Positions 9,043 through 17,045 of a stretch of DNA of 64,000 nt are shown piece after piece. The position numbers and the translations under genes were made by a program. Within the stretch, counting starts at the first letter, position 1. The number at the start of each line of letters is the position of its first letter. The stretch is from UBA4421 sp002704225. Lineage in GTDB: Bacteria; Pseudomonadota; Gammaproteobacteria; Pseudomonadales; Azotimanducaceae. Below the pieces are notes generated by a model. It saw nothing but the letters and a program-made list of their open reading frames with translations, was not told the origin of the DNA and did no database searches. The stretch spans positions 1-64,000 of the forward strand of contig CACDWG010000002.1 of assembly GCA_902556425.1 (NCBI GenBank), read 5' to 3'.

Positions 9043-10284
9043 ATGCTGTTGTTAAGCGCCGCGCGGCCTACCGATCCGACGGAAAACATCGGTGAATGGC
9101 ACTGGTGGTATCAGGATGAGCAGGGGGCTTTCACGTCGGGTGCGGTGGGCGCTGAGGAACTCATCGGCTTCGTCGAAGCGCACCCCAATTGGTTTGAAAG
9201 ACCCGATCGCGTGGCCTTAGTGTTGCCCAGCGCAGACGTGGTGTATCTCAGCGTCAACGTCCCGGGACGGACAGCGAACAGCGTACGCCAAGCCTTACCC
9301 TTTGCCTTGGAAGAATTCATCACCAGCGATGTGGAAGATGTGCATATTGCCCATCAACCCATTCGTCCTGGTGAACCCGTAGGCTGTGCGATCATTGACG
9401 CTGACCGGCTCACCGAGTGGTTGAGACCGTTGCTCGATTCAGGCATCACTGCAGGCTCAGCGTTCTCTCAGGCAGAACTGATACGCCCGCAAGATAGCGA
9501 TAGCGTTTTGTTGTTCGAACAGGATCAGGTGTTGGTGGTTACGTCAGACCAAGACGCCTTAATCGACCGAGATGCGGTGCCCGGTATTTTGGATGCCCTG
9601 ACCACTGCTACGATCACCAGCGTAGGCGGAGAACTGTCGGAGCTGGAACTCGGGCAAATTTCTTCCGCGCCAGAACAAATCATTGTTCAGACCGCGCCAT
9701 TGGATTACCTGGCACAACGGTTGGTGGCTGCGGGCATTGGCGTGAAAGGCAATTCAGCGCCGCTGAACCTTCTGCAGGGCAGTTTTGCTGTGCGTTTTGA
9801 AGACCGTGGTGTTATGGCCAGATGGCGTCGTGCATTGGCGCTGGCGGCCGTGTGGATTGCTGTGGCCACTGGTGGGTTAGCCGCACAAGGTTTGTGGTAT
9901 GAACATCAGGCCAATGCGCGCACAAAGGAAAATTTCGCAGCATTCGAGACATTGTTTCCCGGCGACAGCCTGCCGGTTACCACCACCCAGTTGCAGCGAC
10001 GCCTGGCATCAAAAATAGGCTCCACCGAAGCCGCAGAAGACTCGTTGAGCATGATGGATCTGATGTTGCGCACGACTTCGGTGCTGGGGCCCAACAGTGA
10101 ACTTCAGTCTCTGCGCTTTCGAGCCAAGCAAATGGAGCTGACCGCCGACGTCTTGATCAGCGGTTTTGATGAGTTAGATGCCATCAAGAATCGCAGTCGG
10201 GAGGCGGGAATCCTGGTGGAGATAAGCGACGCCACCGCAGAACGAAACCGCGTGCGCGCTCGATTGAAGGGAACGTACCTGTGA
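9043..10284 (+). CDS. gspL: Type II secretion inner-membrane protein GspL
   Basis: GspL is a bitopic inner-membrane protein that anchors GspE by its actin-like cytoplasmic domain and pairs with GspM in the periplasm. About residues 1-260 form the cytoplasmic domain, with VALVLPSADVVYLSVNVPG and a RQALPFALEEFI block typical of GspL. One membrane segment (ALALAAVWIAVATGGLAAQGLW) lies near residue 270, and a ferredoxin-like periplasmic domain follows. I prefer the ATG at 9043, which has AGGCAGG upstream; a GTG at 9022 without a visible ribosome site would add seven residues. Confidence 0.9.
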   Translation: MLLLSAARPTDPTENIGEWHWWYQDEQGAFTSGAVGAEELIGFVEAHPNWFERPDRVALVLPSADVVYLSVNVPGRTANSVRQALPFALEEFITSDVEDVHIAHQPIRPGEPVGCAIIDADRLTEWLRPLLDSGITAGSAFSQAELIRPQDSDSVLLFEQDQVLVVTSDQDALIDRDAVPGILDALTTATITSVGGELSELELGQISSAPEQIIVQTAPLDYLAQRLVAAGIGVKGNSAPLNLLQGSFAVRFEDRGVMARWRRALALAAVWIAVATGGLAAQGLWYEHQANARTKENFAAFETLFPGDSLPVTTTQLQRRLASKIGSTEAAEDSLSMMDLMLRTTSVLGPNSELQSLRFRAKQMELTADVLISGFDELDAIKNRSREAGILVEISDATAERNRVRARLKGTYL

Positions 10285-10315
10285 GTGAACCCATGAGATT
10301 GTGTAGAGGGAAGCC

Positions 10316-10834
10316 GTGTTTCAACATCTGAGCGACCAGTGGCATGCCACGACGGTTCATCGCTGGTATACCGCCAAAAGCACCACCGATCAGCGTATTT
10401 TGAAGTTACTAAGTACGCTGAGCGTTGCTTTGTTTTTCTATATCGGCTTGTGGCAGCCGCTGGGTGATTTTGCCGATACTCAGCAACAGCGTGCCGCCCG
10501 GAGCCAAGCGCTGGCGGATTGGATCGAAACGAATCGACAGGCGCTTATCCAAAGTGGCAAACAAGGCACTGCGAGCGCCGGGCAAACAGCTCGTGGTGGC
10601 GAGCCGACCATCGCTCAGATCACCAGTAGCGCGGCTCAATTCGGAATCACGCTCAGTCGTCTGCAACCCGAATCCGACGGCAGCGTCAGTGTCGCCGTGG
10701 AGCAGCAGTCGTTTAATGCGCTGGTGCAGTGGTTGGCGGGTATAGAAAGCGAGCAGGGTTACGTCATTGACCGGGCCAGCATCGATCGCGCCAGCGAAGA
10801 GGGCCTCGTGAACGGCCAGTTTCGGTTTCGATAA
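10316..10834 (+). CDS. gspM: Type II secretion protein GspM
   Basis: GspM is a small bitopic protein that stabilises GspL. The 172-residue product, from a GTG with AGAGGGAAG upstream, has a short cytoplasmic N terminus, one membrane helix near residues 33-48 (LSVALFFYIGLWQPL) and a periplasmic domain ending NGQFRFR, as in other GspM proteins (conserved LxP-x-DxxxF fold). It is the last gene of the operon; no gspN, gspC or gspD follows, and the next gene is on the opposite strand. Confidence 0.88.
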   Translation: MFQHLSDQWHATTVHRWYTAKSTTDQRILKLLSTLSVALFFYIGLWQPLGDFADTQQQRAARSQALADWIETNRQALIQSGKQGTASAGQTARGGEPTIAQITSSAAQFGITLSRLQPESDGSVSVAVEQQSFNALVQWLAGIESEQGYVIDRASIDRASEEGLVNGQFRFR

Positions 10835-10890
10835 CGGGCGCTGTTGTCTGAGGAAAGGAGTCTTGGGTTCTCAGGGATACGATAATTCTT

Positions 10891-10918
10891 ATTTAACATA
10901 ATATATATTATGCGAAAT
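10891..10918. repeat. AT-rich palindrome between convergent gspM and response regulator genes
   Basis: A perfect 16-base palindrome CATAATATATATTATG (10897-10912) is extended by ATTT/AAAT arms around a two-base mismatch. It lies in the 109-base gap between convergent genes. It could act as a weak bidirectional terminator or as a protein-binding site; the stem has almost no GC, which is unlike a standard terminator. Confidence 0.45.
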
Positions 10919-10943
10919 TTAGTTTGCCTTACCTGATTTACGC

Positions 10944-11315
10944 TCAGGCGTCGCTCTGTGTCAAAGCCTCAATCTTGCTGATTAATCGCTTCAGGTCTAC
11001 CGGTTTGGTATCGAAGTCATCAGCTCCGGCCTCTAGCGCCTTGATTCGGTCTTCCTCGAGGGCGTGCGCCGTTAATGCAATAATTGGAATATGGGAAATT
11101 GAATCGTCAGATTTCGCTGCTGTAGTGGCCTCCCAGCCATTCATGACGGGCAGACCAATATCCATCAGCACAAGATCAGGCATTAGGTTTTTGATTGCTT
11201 GAAGACCTAATGCGCCATCTTCAGCCATTTCGATTTCGTAGCCCTTGCGGGTTAATCGACGTGACAACATATCTCGATTCATTTCGTTGTCTTCAACAAT
11301 TAGAATTTTGGTCAC
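10944..11315 (-). CDS. Single-domain response regulator (CheY-like)
   Basis: The 123-residue product is a receiver domain alone. It has the acidic pair in LIVEDNEMNRDM, the phosphate-accepting Asp in LVLMDIGLPVMNG (about residue 53), the Thr/Ser position in PIIALTAHA and the conserved Lys in DTKPVD. There is no output domain, so it likely works by protein contact or as a phosphorelay intermediate. It lies 28 bases after the hybrid kinase gene and is probably in the same transcript, which makes the kinase its likely phosphodonor. Confidence 0.93.
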   Translation of the reverse strand: MTKILIVEDNEMNRDMLSRRLTRKGYEIEMAEDGALGLQAIKNLMPDLVLMDIGLPVMNGWEATTAAKSDDSISHIPIIALTAHALEEDRIKALEAGADDFDTKPVDLKRLISKIEALTQSDA

Positions 11316-11343
11316 TAGTGCTCCTCTGGCATTCTGGTGTTTT

Positions 11344-14343
11344 CTACGTTCCTGAGCTTGAGGTCAGTTCGCGAAGTTTTTCGGCGATATTCGAATCATT
11401 TTTGTCAACAAAGCCCACGTGAACCGATTCAAGAGTGGCCTTAAGTGTGTCGTCGAGCTCCATTCCGGAGAAGATAATTATTTTTGGCGGTGTTTCCATA
11501 TTCTTAGCGTTGAAATGCGTCAGAAATTCGAAGCCGTCCATTACCGGCATAGACAGATCAAGAATGATCAAATCCACATTATCATCAACTTTATCTAGTC
11601 CCTCTTTACCATTTTGCGCAGCGATCGAATGAAAGCCGTTATTACCCAGCAACCGCGTCATTAAATCTCTCGCTTCTGCATCGTCATCAATGATCAAAGC
11701 ACGCATACCTGCGGTATTTTCACCTAGCAAATCTTTGATTTGTGCTAATAACCTCTGACGATCTATAGGTTTTGTCATATGAGCGCTCGCCCCGAGCCCA
11801 TGAGCTTTTTGATCGTCTTCCAGCATGCTAACCACAATCACTGGAAGATCTCTCAGACTGTCGTCATTCTTGATCTCAGAGAGCACAGACCAGCCATCCC
11901 TTCCAGGCATCAATATATCCAATAACACAACATCTGGACGCTGAGTACGCAGGATCTCGATGCCCTGCTCACCGTTATTTGCGAACATCATGGCGAATTC
12001 CGAACCGAAATTACGTTCTACTAATTCGTGAACGTTTGGATCATCGTCGATGATCAGTAGGCGCTTGCGTCCTGGACCATCGTTTACCCAATATTGTCCA
12101 GCGTTGTTAGCCTCAGTATCAGCGGGCGTTTCAATTGCCCTGGTTTCTTTGACGACCCTAGGCACCCTTAGCCGAAACGTAGAGCCTTTACCGACTTCAC
12201 TTTCAACAGTGACGTTCCCCTGCATCATCTCGATAAGCTGCTTGGTAATACTCAGGCCCAGCCCTGTTCCGCCGAATTTGGCAGTAGTATCGCCTTCTGC
12301 TTGAGTGAATTCACTGAAGACTTTGTCCAATTGCTCTGCAGACATGCCAATTCCAGTATCTGAAACCTCGAAACTTAGCCACTCCTCGCCGTTCACCATT
12401 AGACTTTGAGCACTGAGGGATACGGTGCCGCCTTCCGTAAATTTACAAGCGTTGCTCATTAAATTGAGTAGACACTGGCGTAGCCGAGTCTCATCGCTAT
12501 TCATTTTGCCTATATCGTCGGACGCATTGATGACAAGGGTGTTGCCGTTCTTTGAAGCTAACGGCTCCCCGACGCTTTTGAGAACGGTAATCACTGCGTC
12601 GACGTCGAAATCCGAGATGAACAGTTCCAGCTTGCCAGCTTCAATTTTGGATAAATCCAAAATATCGTTGATTAAACCCAATAAGTGCTTGCCGGAGTCA
12701 TTGATCTTTTTCAGATCATCCAACATGTCATCGAGTCCCTCGTCCTCGGCCTCCTCCGCTAGCAGTTCGCTGTAGCCGATAATGGCGTTTAGAGGGGTTC
12801 GAAGCTCATGACTCATGTTGGCGAGGAATTTACTTTTTGCCAAGTTTGCGTCGGCCGCCTCATCGCGAGCGGTTTCCAACTCGCCGGTACGGGCCGCTAT
12901 AAGTGCGGTGACCTGATCAGACATACGTTCGAAAGCGAGCGAAATCAAACCACTCTCCTCGACTTCCGATTTGGACGAGGACAACTCAGAGTCTTTCGAA
13001 AGCTGCTGCAGACGCTCAATGTCATCAAGGATCAGTTTTCGCGCATCGCCATCGAGTTGGTCCGAGAGCAGTGCCATTTTCTGGATGATGATGGCGTCCC
13101 TCTTTTGCCTTGAGTCTGATATTTCTTGTCTAATATCCTCGATCTCCTGCAATTTGTTTTTATAGCCCTGCAGAGCCGAAATAAGCTGGCCGATCTCATC
13201 ATTATCGTTTGACAGAAAAGTCCGTTGCCGCCGAATATCCACTGCGTGATCGCCTTCGGTCAACGCTTTTAGTACGAAAATTGCGCTGCCTAAGCCAGAC
13301 AGCAATGACCGTTGAGCAAAGAAAACGACGAAAAAAATCACCGCCAGCACCAGAATCGTCAAGCCCACCACCTGGTAGGTGTAGTTGGTTTTCTCATCAA
13401 TTAGCGCGCTGATATCACTGGTGAGCAAGAGCTGAAGCGAGGCGGCGTCCAACGATTCAAAAAGCGGTACTTTCATAAAACTCGATTTTGTCTCCGCAAG
13501 TACCCCGTGCAAAGCGCTAGGCTGCGCCGCGATGAATTTGGCAGCTTCAATAGGCACAGCCTCTTCATATATCGTCGTTTTATTGGCATCAAATATGTGG
13601 GTATTGAGTTGGAACTGCTCTTCAAAGCGCTTACGCATGGGCTGTAATGGAGCAGCGGTAAGCAATATAAAACGTACTTGGCCGCCAACCATGAGCGGCG
13701 CGGCAGTCACTAGGCTGTATTCCAATTGCCCAGATGACTCTTGCCGCATATAGCCAGACCAGGAGTCAGCGCTTTGCACAACCTTTTCGTACAGATCGAC
13801 TTTCGAGCCAACGTTTTCGAAAGACGATTCAAATTTTGCAGAGCAAGGGTCGTAGCGTCTTGCAAAGAGTGATTTTTTGCAGACAACTTGTTCAAAAGTC
13901 TCCGCTCGAATAATTGAATAAAAAAGCAGCTTGCCGCGCTGCAACGGCGCGCCAAAGAATATCCTCAGAAGTCGATTGGCTTCGGAGGATTTGCTCCCAC
14001 TTTCTTCGAGACCTCTAATTATTGGGTTGGCAATGCTATTGATGCCCCTATTTGTATAGTCAACGTCGCTGCCGTAAAGGGGCACTGACGCGCTGGTTGT
14101 TAGCGGTTCCGCGTTCTCCGCGCGCCAAAAAGATTGGTTCTTTCCGCTGGGGCCAAACTCAACTAAGGCCTCGACGCCCTCTCGCTGTATGCGATGCCAC
14201 GAATCATTGTAGATATCCCAGCGCAACTCCGCGTCTGCGCGCATCTGCGTCGTCTCTCGTTGCGTACTGGTGTACCAAACGGTCAATGCCGTGGCAGCAC
14301 TTCCGGCAATGGAAATAAACAGCAGCAAGGTTCGTATTTGCAT
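11344..14343 (-). CDS. Membrane hybrid histidine kinase with two receiver domains
   Basis: The 999-residue sensor has a first membrane helix at residues 5-24, a periplasmic sensor region of about 300 residues, and a second helix at 324-346. A HAMP-like and coiled-coil section follows (350-500), then the HisKA domain with SHELRTPLNAIIGYSELL (His512) and an HATPase with DTGIGM and GGTGLGLSI (to about 730). Two receiver domains come next, with predicted phospho-Asp at 809 and 929; the second lacks the usual TKP motif and has VDKN instead. It is the only complete kinase in this operon and probably phosphorylates the single-domain regulator and perhaps the receiver of the cyclase protein. The periplasmic ligand is unknown; two predicted exported hydrolases are encoded just upstream. 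Confidence 0.93.
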   Translation of the reverse strand: MQIRTLLLFISIAGSAATALTVWYTSTQRETTQMRADAELRWDIYNDSWHRIQREGVEALVEFGPSGKNQSFWRAENAEPLTTSASVPLYGSDVDYTNRGINSIANPIIRGLEESGSKSSEANRLLRIFFGAPLQRGKLLFYSIIRAETFEQVVCKKSLFARRYDPCSAKFESSFENVGSKVDLYEKVVQSADSWSGYMRQESSGQLEYSLVTAAPLMVGGQVRFILLTAAPLQPMRKRFEEQFQLNTHIFDANKTTIYEEAVPIEAAKFIAAQPSALHGVLAETKSSFMKVPLFESLDAASLQLLLTSDISALIDEKTNYTYQVVGLTILVLAVIFFVVFFAQRSLLSGLGSAIFVLKALTEGDHAVDIRRQRTFLSNDNDEIGQLISALQGYKNKLQEIEDIRQEISDSRQKRDAIIIQKMALLSDQLDGDARKLILDDIERLQQLSKDSELSSSKSEVEESGLISLAFERMSDQVTALIAARTGELETARDEAADANLAKSKFLANMSHELRTPLNAIIGYSELLAEEAEDEGLDDMLDDLKKINDSGKHLLGLINDILDLSKIEAGKLELFISDFDVDAVITVLKSVGEPLASKNGNTLVINASDDIGKMNSDETRLRQCLLNLMSNACKFTEGGTVSLSAQSLMVNGEEWLSFEVSDTGIGMSAEQLDKVFSEFTQAEGDTTAKFGGTGLGLSITKQLIEMMQGNVTVESEVGKGSTFRLRVPRVVKETRAIETPADTEANNAGQYWVNDGPGRKRLLIIDDDPNVHELVERNFGSEFAMMFANNGEQGIEILRTQRPDVVLLDILMPGRDGWSVLSEIKNDDSLRDLPVIVVSMLEDDQKAHGLGASAHMTKPIDRQRLLAQIKDLLGENTAGMRALIIDDDAEARDLMTRLLGNNGFHSIAAQNGKEGLDKVDDNVDLIILDLSMPVMDGFEFLTHFNAKNMETPPKIIIFSGMELDDTLKATLESVHVGFVDKNDSNIAEKLRELTSSSGT

Positions 14344-14364
14344 GACGGAGGACCTTTGTAGTTG

Positions 14365-15660
14365 TTAGTTCGAAGAGGCGCGCACCTTGGCGACAAGTTT
14401 CGGAATCAAGAAACGGTCCGACGGATATAATTGCGTTAGGAGTACACCGGCAGTTCCCGTTGATTTATCTACCCAAAGACCGGATCCTGAAAAGCCCGAC
14501 CAATAGTAAAAATCGTGGTCGGCGACCGTGCCTAGATCGCCCCCCTTTTTGGGGCGAATAGCCAAAGACGCAATCGACAAGCCGTCTTTACCAGCGTACG
14601 CCAAGCTCTCTCTCAGTGGTCTCTCGCCAAGAGCAGGATCTAGGCTATGTCGGAACACTTGTTGGCTTAGCCCCCGTCTTAAAAACGGCTGCCCGTCCTT
14701 GAGCTTTAAGCCGTTAAGCAAGAACTCTGCAAAACGCACCATGTCGTTCATACTAGCCATGAGGCCAACGCCCGGACTGATACAACCAAGGTCGATTCCA
14801 GCGTTCACGACATCGGTAGCAAACTCGCTAAAGGGCTCATAACGTTGATACGCGCCCGGTACCGGATAGGTTTTTATTAAAGGCTGATAAAGTTGTGCAA
14901 CGTCGTTGACTCTTGCTGCGGACACTTGAAAGGTAATGTCTGATAGGCCCAGTGGACCGGCAATGTAATCTGCTATCAACGAAGCAAAAGACTCTCCTGT
15001 AGCGACCTCAAGTACGCGGCCCAACACATCAGTAGCGATAGAGTAGGCAAATTTTTCGCCGGGCTCCTTTGCTAGCGGCAGCGTCGCGGCGCGGGCCACG
15101 ATCTTCGCTAAGGCTTCCGGTGTATCGCTACTCAAACAATTCAGGCCAAAAATGCCATGGTCAGCGTACAAGTTAGAAACCTCGCCCCAGCCGAGAAAAT
15201 CAGCGTTTTGGGCAAATCCTGCTGTATGCAAGAGCAAGTCTTTGATGAGGATATCGGCAGCCGCTCTGCGAGTCGTACCATCCTCTTGGTGCACTTGAAG
15301 AGAACCCAACTGGGGCAGGTATTTGGACAACGGATCGTCCAAGGTCAGGTACCCGTCATCGATGAGTTTAAGTGCCAAGAGGTTGGTTATCGGTTTAGAA
15401 AGGGATAGTAAGGACACCAGAGATCGGGTCGTTAATGGTTCAACTTGGACGACCCCCCGTTCGTAGTACCCACTTTGGGTCGCGACTGCCCCCTTCCTGT
15501 TCACCACAGCCAGATGGTAGTTGGGCAGAAATCCGCTGTTGACCAATTCTTCTAGCTCGCCAAACAATACTGCGGGCGCGGTTGCCTCTTCAGCGCCGTA
15601 CGTCGCTGGTGGGCAGAACATCATACAAGCGCTCAGAACAAGGTAAAATACGCGCCTCAC
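14365..15660 (-). CDS. Exported serine beta-lactamase-family hydrolase
   Basis: The 431-residue product starts at a GTG and has a signal peptide (about residues 1-23, ending TYGAEE). The class C beta-lactamase/esterase fold is shown by the nucleophile motif S86-L-S-K89 (SxxK) followed by PITNLLALKLIDDGYLTLDDPLSKYLP. The second motif reads YSI in place of YxN, as in many esterase-like members. Substrate is unknown: family members include esterases, D-aminopeptidases and lactonases, and resistance to beta-lactams should not be assumed. Its start overlaps the stop of the paralogous upstream gene by four bases (GTGA). Confidence 0.9.
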   Translation of the reverse strand: MRRVFYLVLSACMMFCPPATYGAEEATAPAVLFGELEELVNSGFLPNYHLAVVNRKGAVATQSGYYERGVVQVEPLTTRSLVSLLSLSKPITNLLALKLIDDGYLTLDDPLSKYLPQLGSLQVHQEDGTTRRAAADILIKDLLLHTAGFAQNADFLGWGEVSNLYADHGIFGLNCLSSDTPEALAKIVARAATLPLAKEPGEKFAYSIATDVLGRVLEVATGESFASLIADYIAGPLGLSDITFQVSAARVNDVAQLYQPLIKTYPVPGAYQRYEPFSEFATDVVNAGIDLGCISPGVGLMASMNDMVRFAEFLLNGLKLKDGQPFLRRGLSQQVFRHSLDPALGERPLRESLAYAGKDGLSIASLAIRPKKGGDLGTVADHDFYYWSGFSGSGLWVDKSTGTAGVLLTQLYPSDRFLIPKLVAKVRASSN

Positions 15661-16982
15661 TTAATGATTGCCTCGTCAACTATCTGCTCTATCTCATTGT
15701 TTTTGTTATATAAAGATGGAACAAGCTGTGTCGCAAAAACGCCGACTGTTTGATTGGTGGTATCCACCCAGAAGAAAGTATTTGCAGCGCCGCCCCAGAA
15801 ATAGTAGTCCACTGACTCTTCGCTGGTTGCCAAATCAACGTCCAGTTTGCGCCCAAAGCCCGCCGAAAACTTCATATAGCTTGATGCGTCCTCGCCAAAG
15901 CCACGACGAAATGCCTCAGGCAGCAGTTGAGTGGTTTGGTCTTTCAGATGCTCAACCATCGAGGCAGAGCTCAGAATTCTCTGACCGTTAAGCTCCCCAT
16001 CATTCGCGATCATCGATAAATAGGCCGCGTAATCGCTTATCGAGCCGTACAAACCACCTCCGCCGCTATCGCAAGCAGGTTTTGTTTCCTTGAAGTTCCA
16101 AGCCGCCTCCACGAGTTTCCAAGGGATGTCGCTGTCATAGTTCAACGAGGCTTGTTGGGCGGGGCTTGCGGTGGAGTACACGTCAGCTGTGCGGTCAGCG
16201 ATATCAGGTGAAATGTTGAATGTGGAACTGTTCATTTGCAGCGGCGTGAAAATGATTTCATCAAGATAATCGGCTAGTCGTTTGCTGGTGATTTGCTCTA
16301 TTACTGCGCCAAGCACGTCTATTCCGACTGAGTAATTCCATGATTCACCCGGATGAGCAATCAATGGAAGTTCTGCAAGGAATCTCGTCTCAGCGGCCAA
16401 TGACTCGATAGGTCGGTCGTCGCTTGGTCTTAGGCACCCCATAATACCAAATTCGTCGTACTGCTCCGCAACGTCTCCGACACCCGACACGTTTGTGCCG
16501 TAGGTTAGCCCCGAAGTATGAGTTATAAGATGACGCAGCGTGATTTCTGTTTTTGCTGGCTCCAGCGTGGCCGTATAGCTGCCGCCGGGCGCCACCAGCA
16601 TATCCGCGAATTCGGGAAAATACTTGCTAAGCTTGTCGTCGAGGCTCAGCTTTCCCTCTTCCTGAAGTCGTAAAATAGCGGTTGATACTATGGGTTTTGT
16701 CATTGAGGCTAGCCAATATATGGTGTTTTCATCAACAGGCTTTCCTCCTTCGATCGATACATTACCGTTTTTGGCCAGGTATATATTTTTTCCACCGCTG
16801 TATACCCCCATCACATAGTTTGGAATACGGCCCTCCTGGTAAAGATCCTCAAAGTTGCCTTGGATAGCCGCCAGTTTTTCAGCGTCGAATCCCATAGTGC
16901 TCGGGTCCACCTTCTGAAAGTCAAAAGCATACAATGGTGCTTGAATCAGCAGCAGTAACGCTCCGAACGTGAAATTTCTCAT
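15657..16982 (-). CDS. Exported serine beta-lactamase-family hydrolase (paralogue)
   Basis: I chose the ATG at 16982, with GGAGG eight bases upstream, giving 441 residues that start MRNFTFGALLLLIQAPLYAF, a signal peptide. The catalytic SxxK is SMTK (near residue 93 from this start), followed by PIVSTAILRLQEEGKLSLDDKLSKYFPEF. The YxN position is YSV. C-terminal WGGAANTFFWVD resembles class C-like esterases. It is a diverged paralogue of the next gene, with which it is translationally coupled, suggesting that the two act on the same or related periplasmic substrates. It lies 63 bases after the cyclase gene. Confidence 0.9.
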   Translation of the reverse strand: MRNFTFGALLLLIQAPLYAFDFQKVDPSTMGFDAEKLAAIQGNFEDLYQEGRIPNYVMGVYSGGKNIYLAKNGNVSIEGGKPVDENTIYWLASMTKPIVSTAILRLQEEGKLSLDDKLSKYFPEFADMLVAPGGSYTATLEPAKTEITLRHLITHTSGLTYGTNVSGVGDVAEQYDEFGIMGCLRPSDDRPIESLAAETRFLAELPLIAHPGESWNYSVGIDVLGAVIEQITSKRLADYLDEIIFTPLQMNSSTFNISPDIADRTADVYSTASPAQQASLNYDSDIPWKLVEAAWNFKETKPACDSGGGGLYGSISDYAAYLSMIANDGELNGQRILSSASMVEHLKDQTTQLLPEAFRRGFGEDASSYMKFSAGFGRKLDVDLATSEESVDYYFWGGAANTFFWVDTTNQTVGVFATQLVPSLYNKNNEIEQIVDEAIIK

Positions 16983-17045
16983 TTTCCTATCCTCCAACAT
17001 TGTTTTGAATCAGTGCGCATATATGCGCTCTCTTTTTCAGGCTAG

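Noticed and set aside
14365..16982. Beta-lactam resistance genes
   Set aside because: The SxxK fold is shared by esterases and peptidases, and the YxN motif is altered; a resistance claim is not supported.
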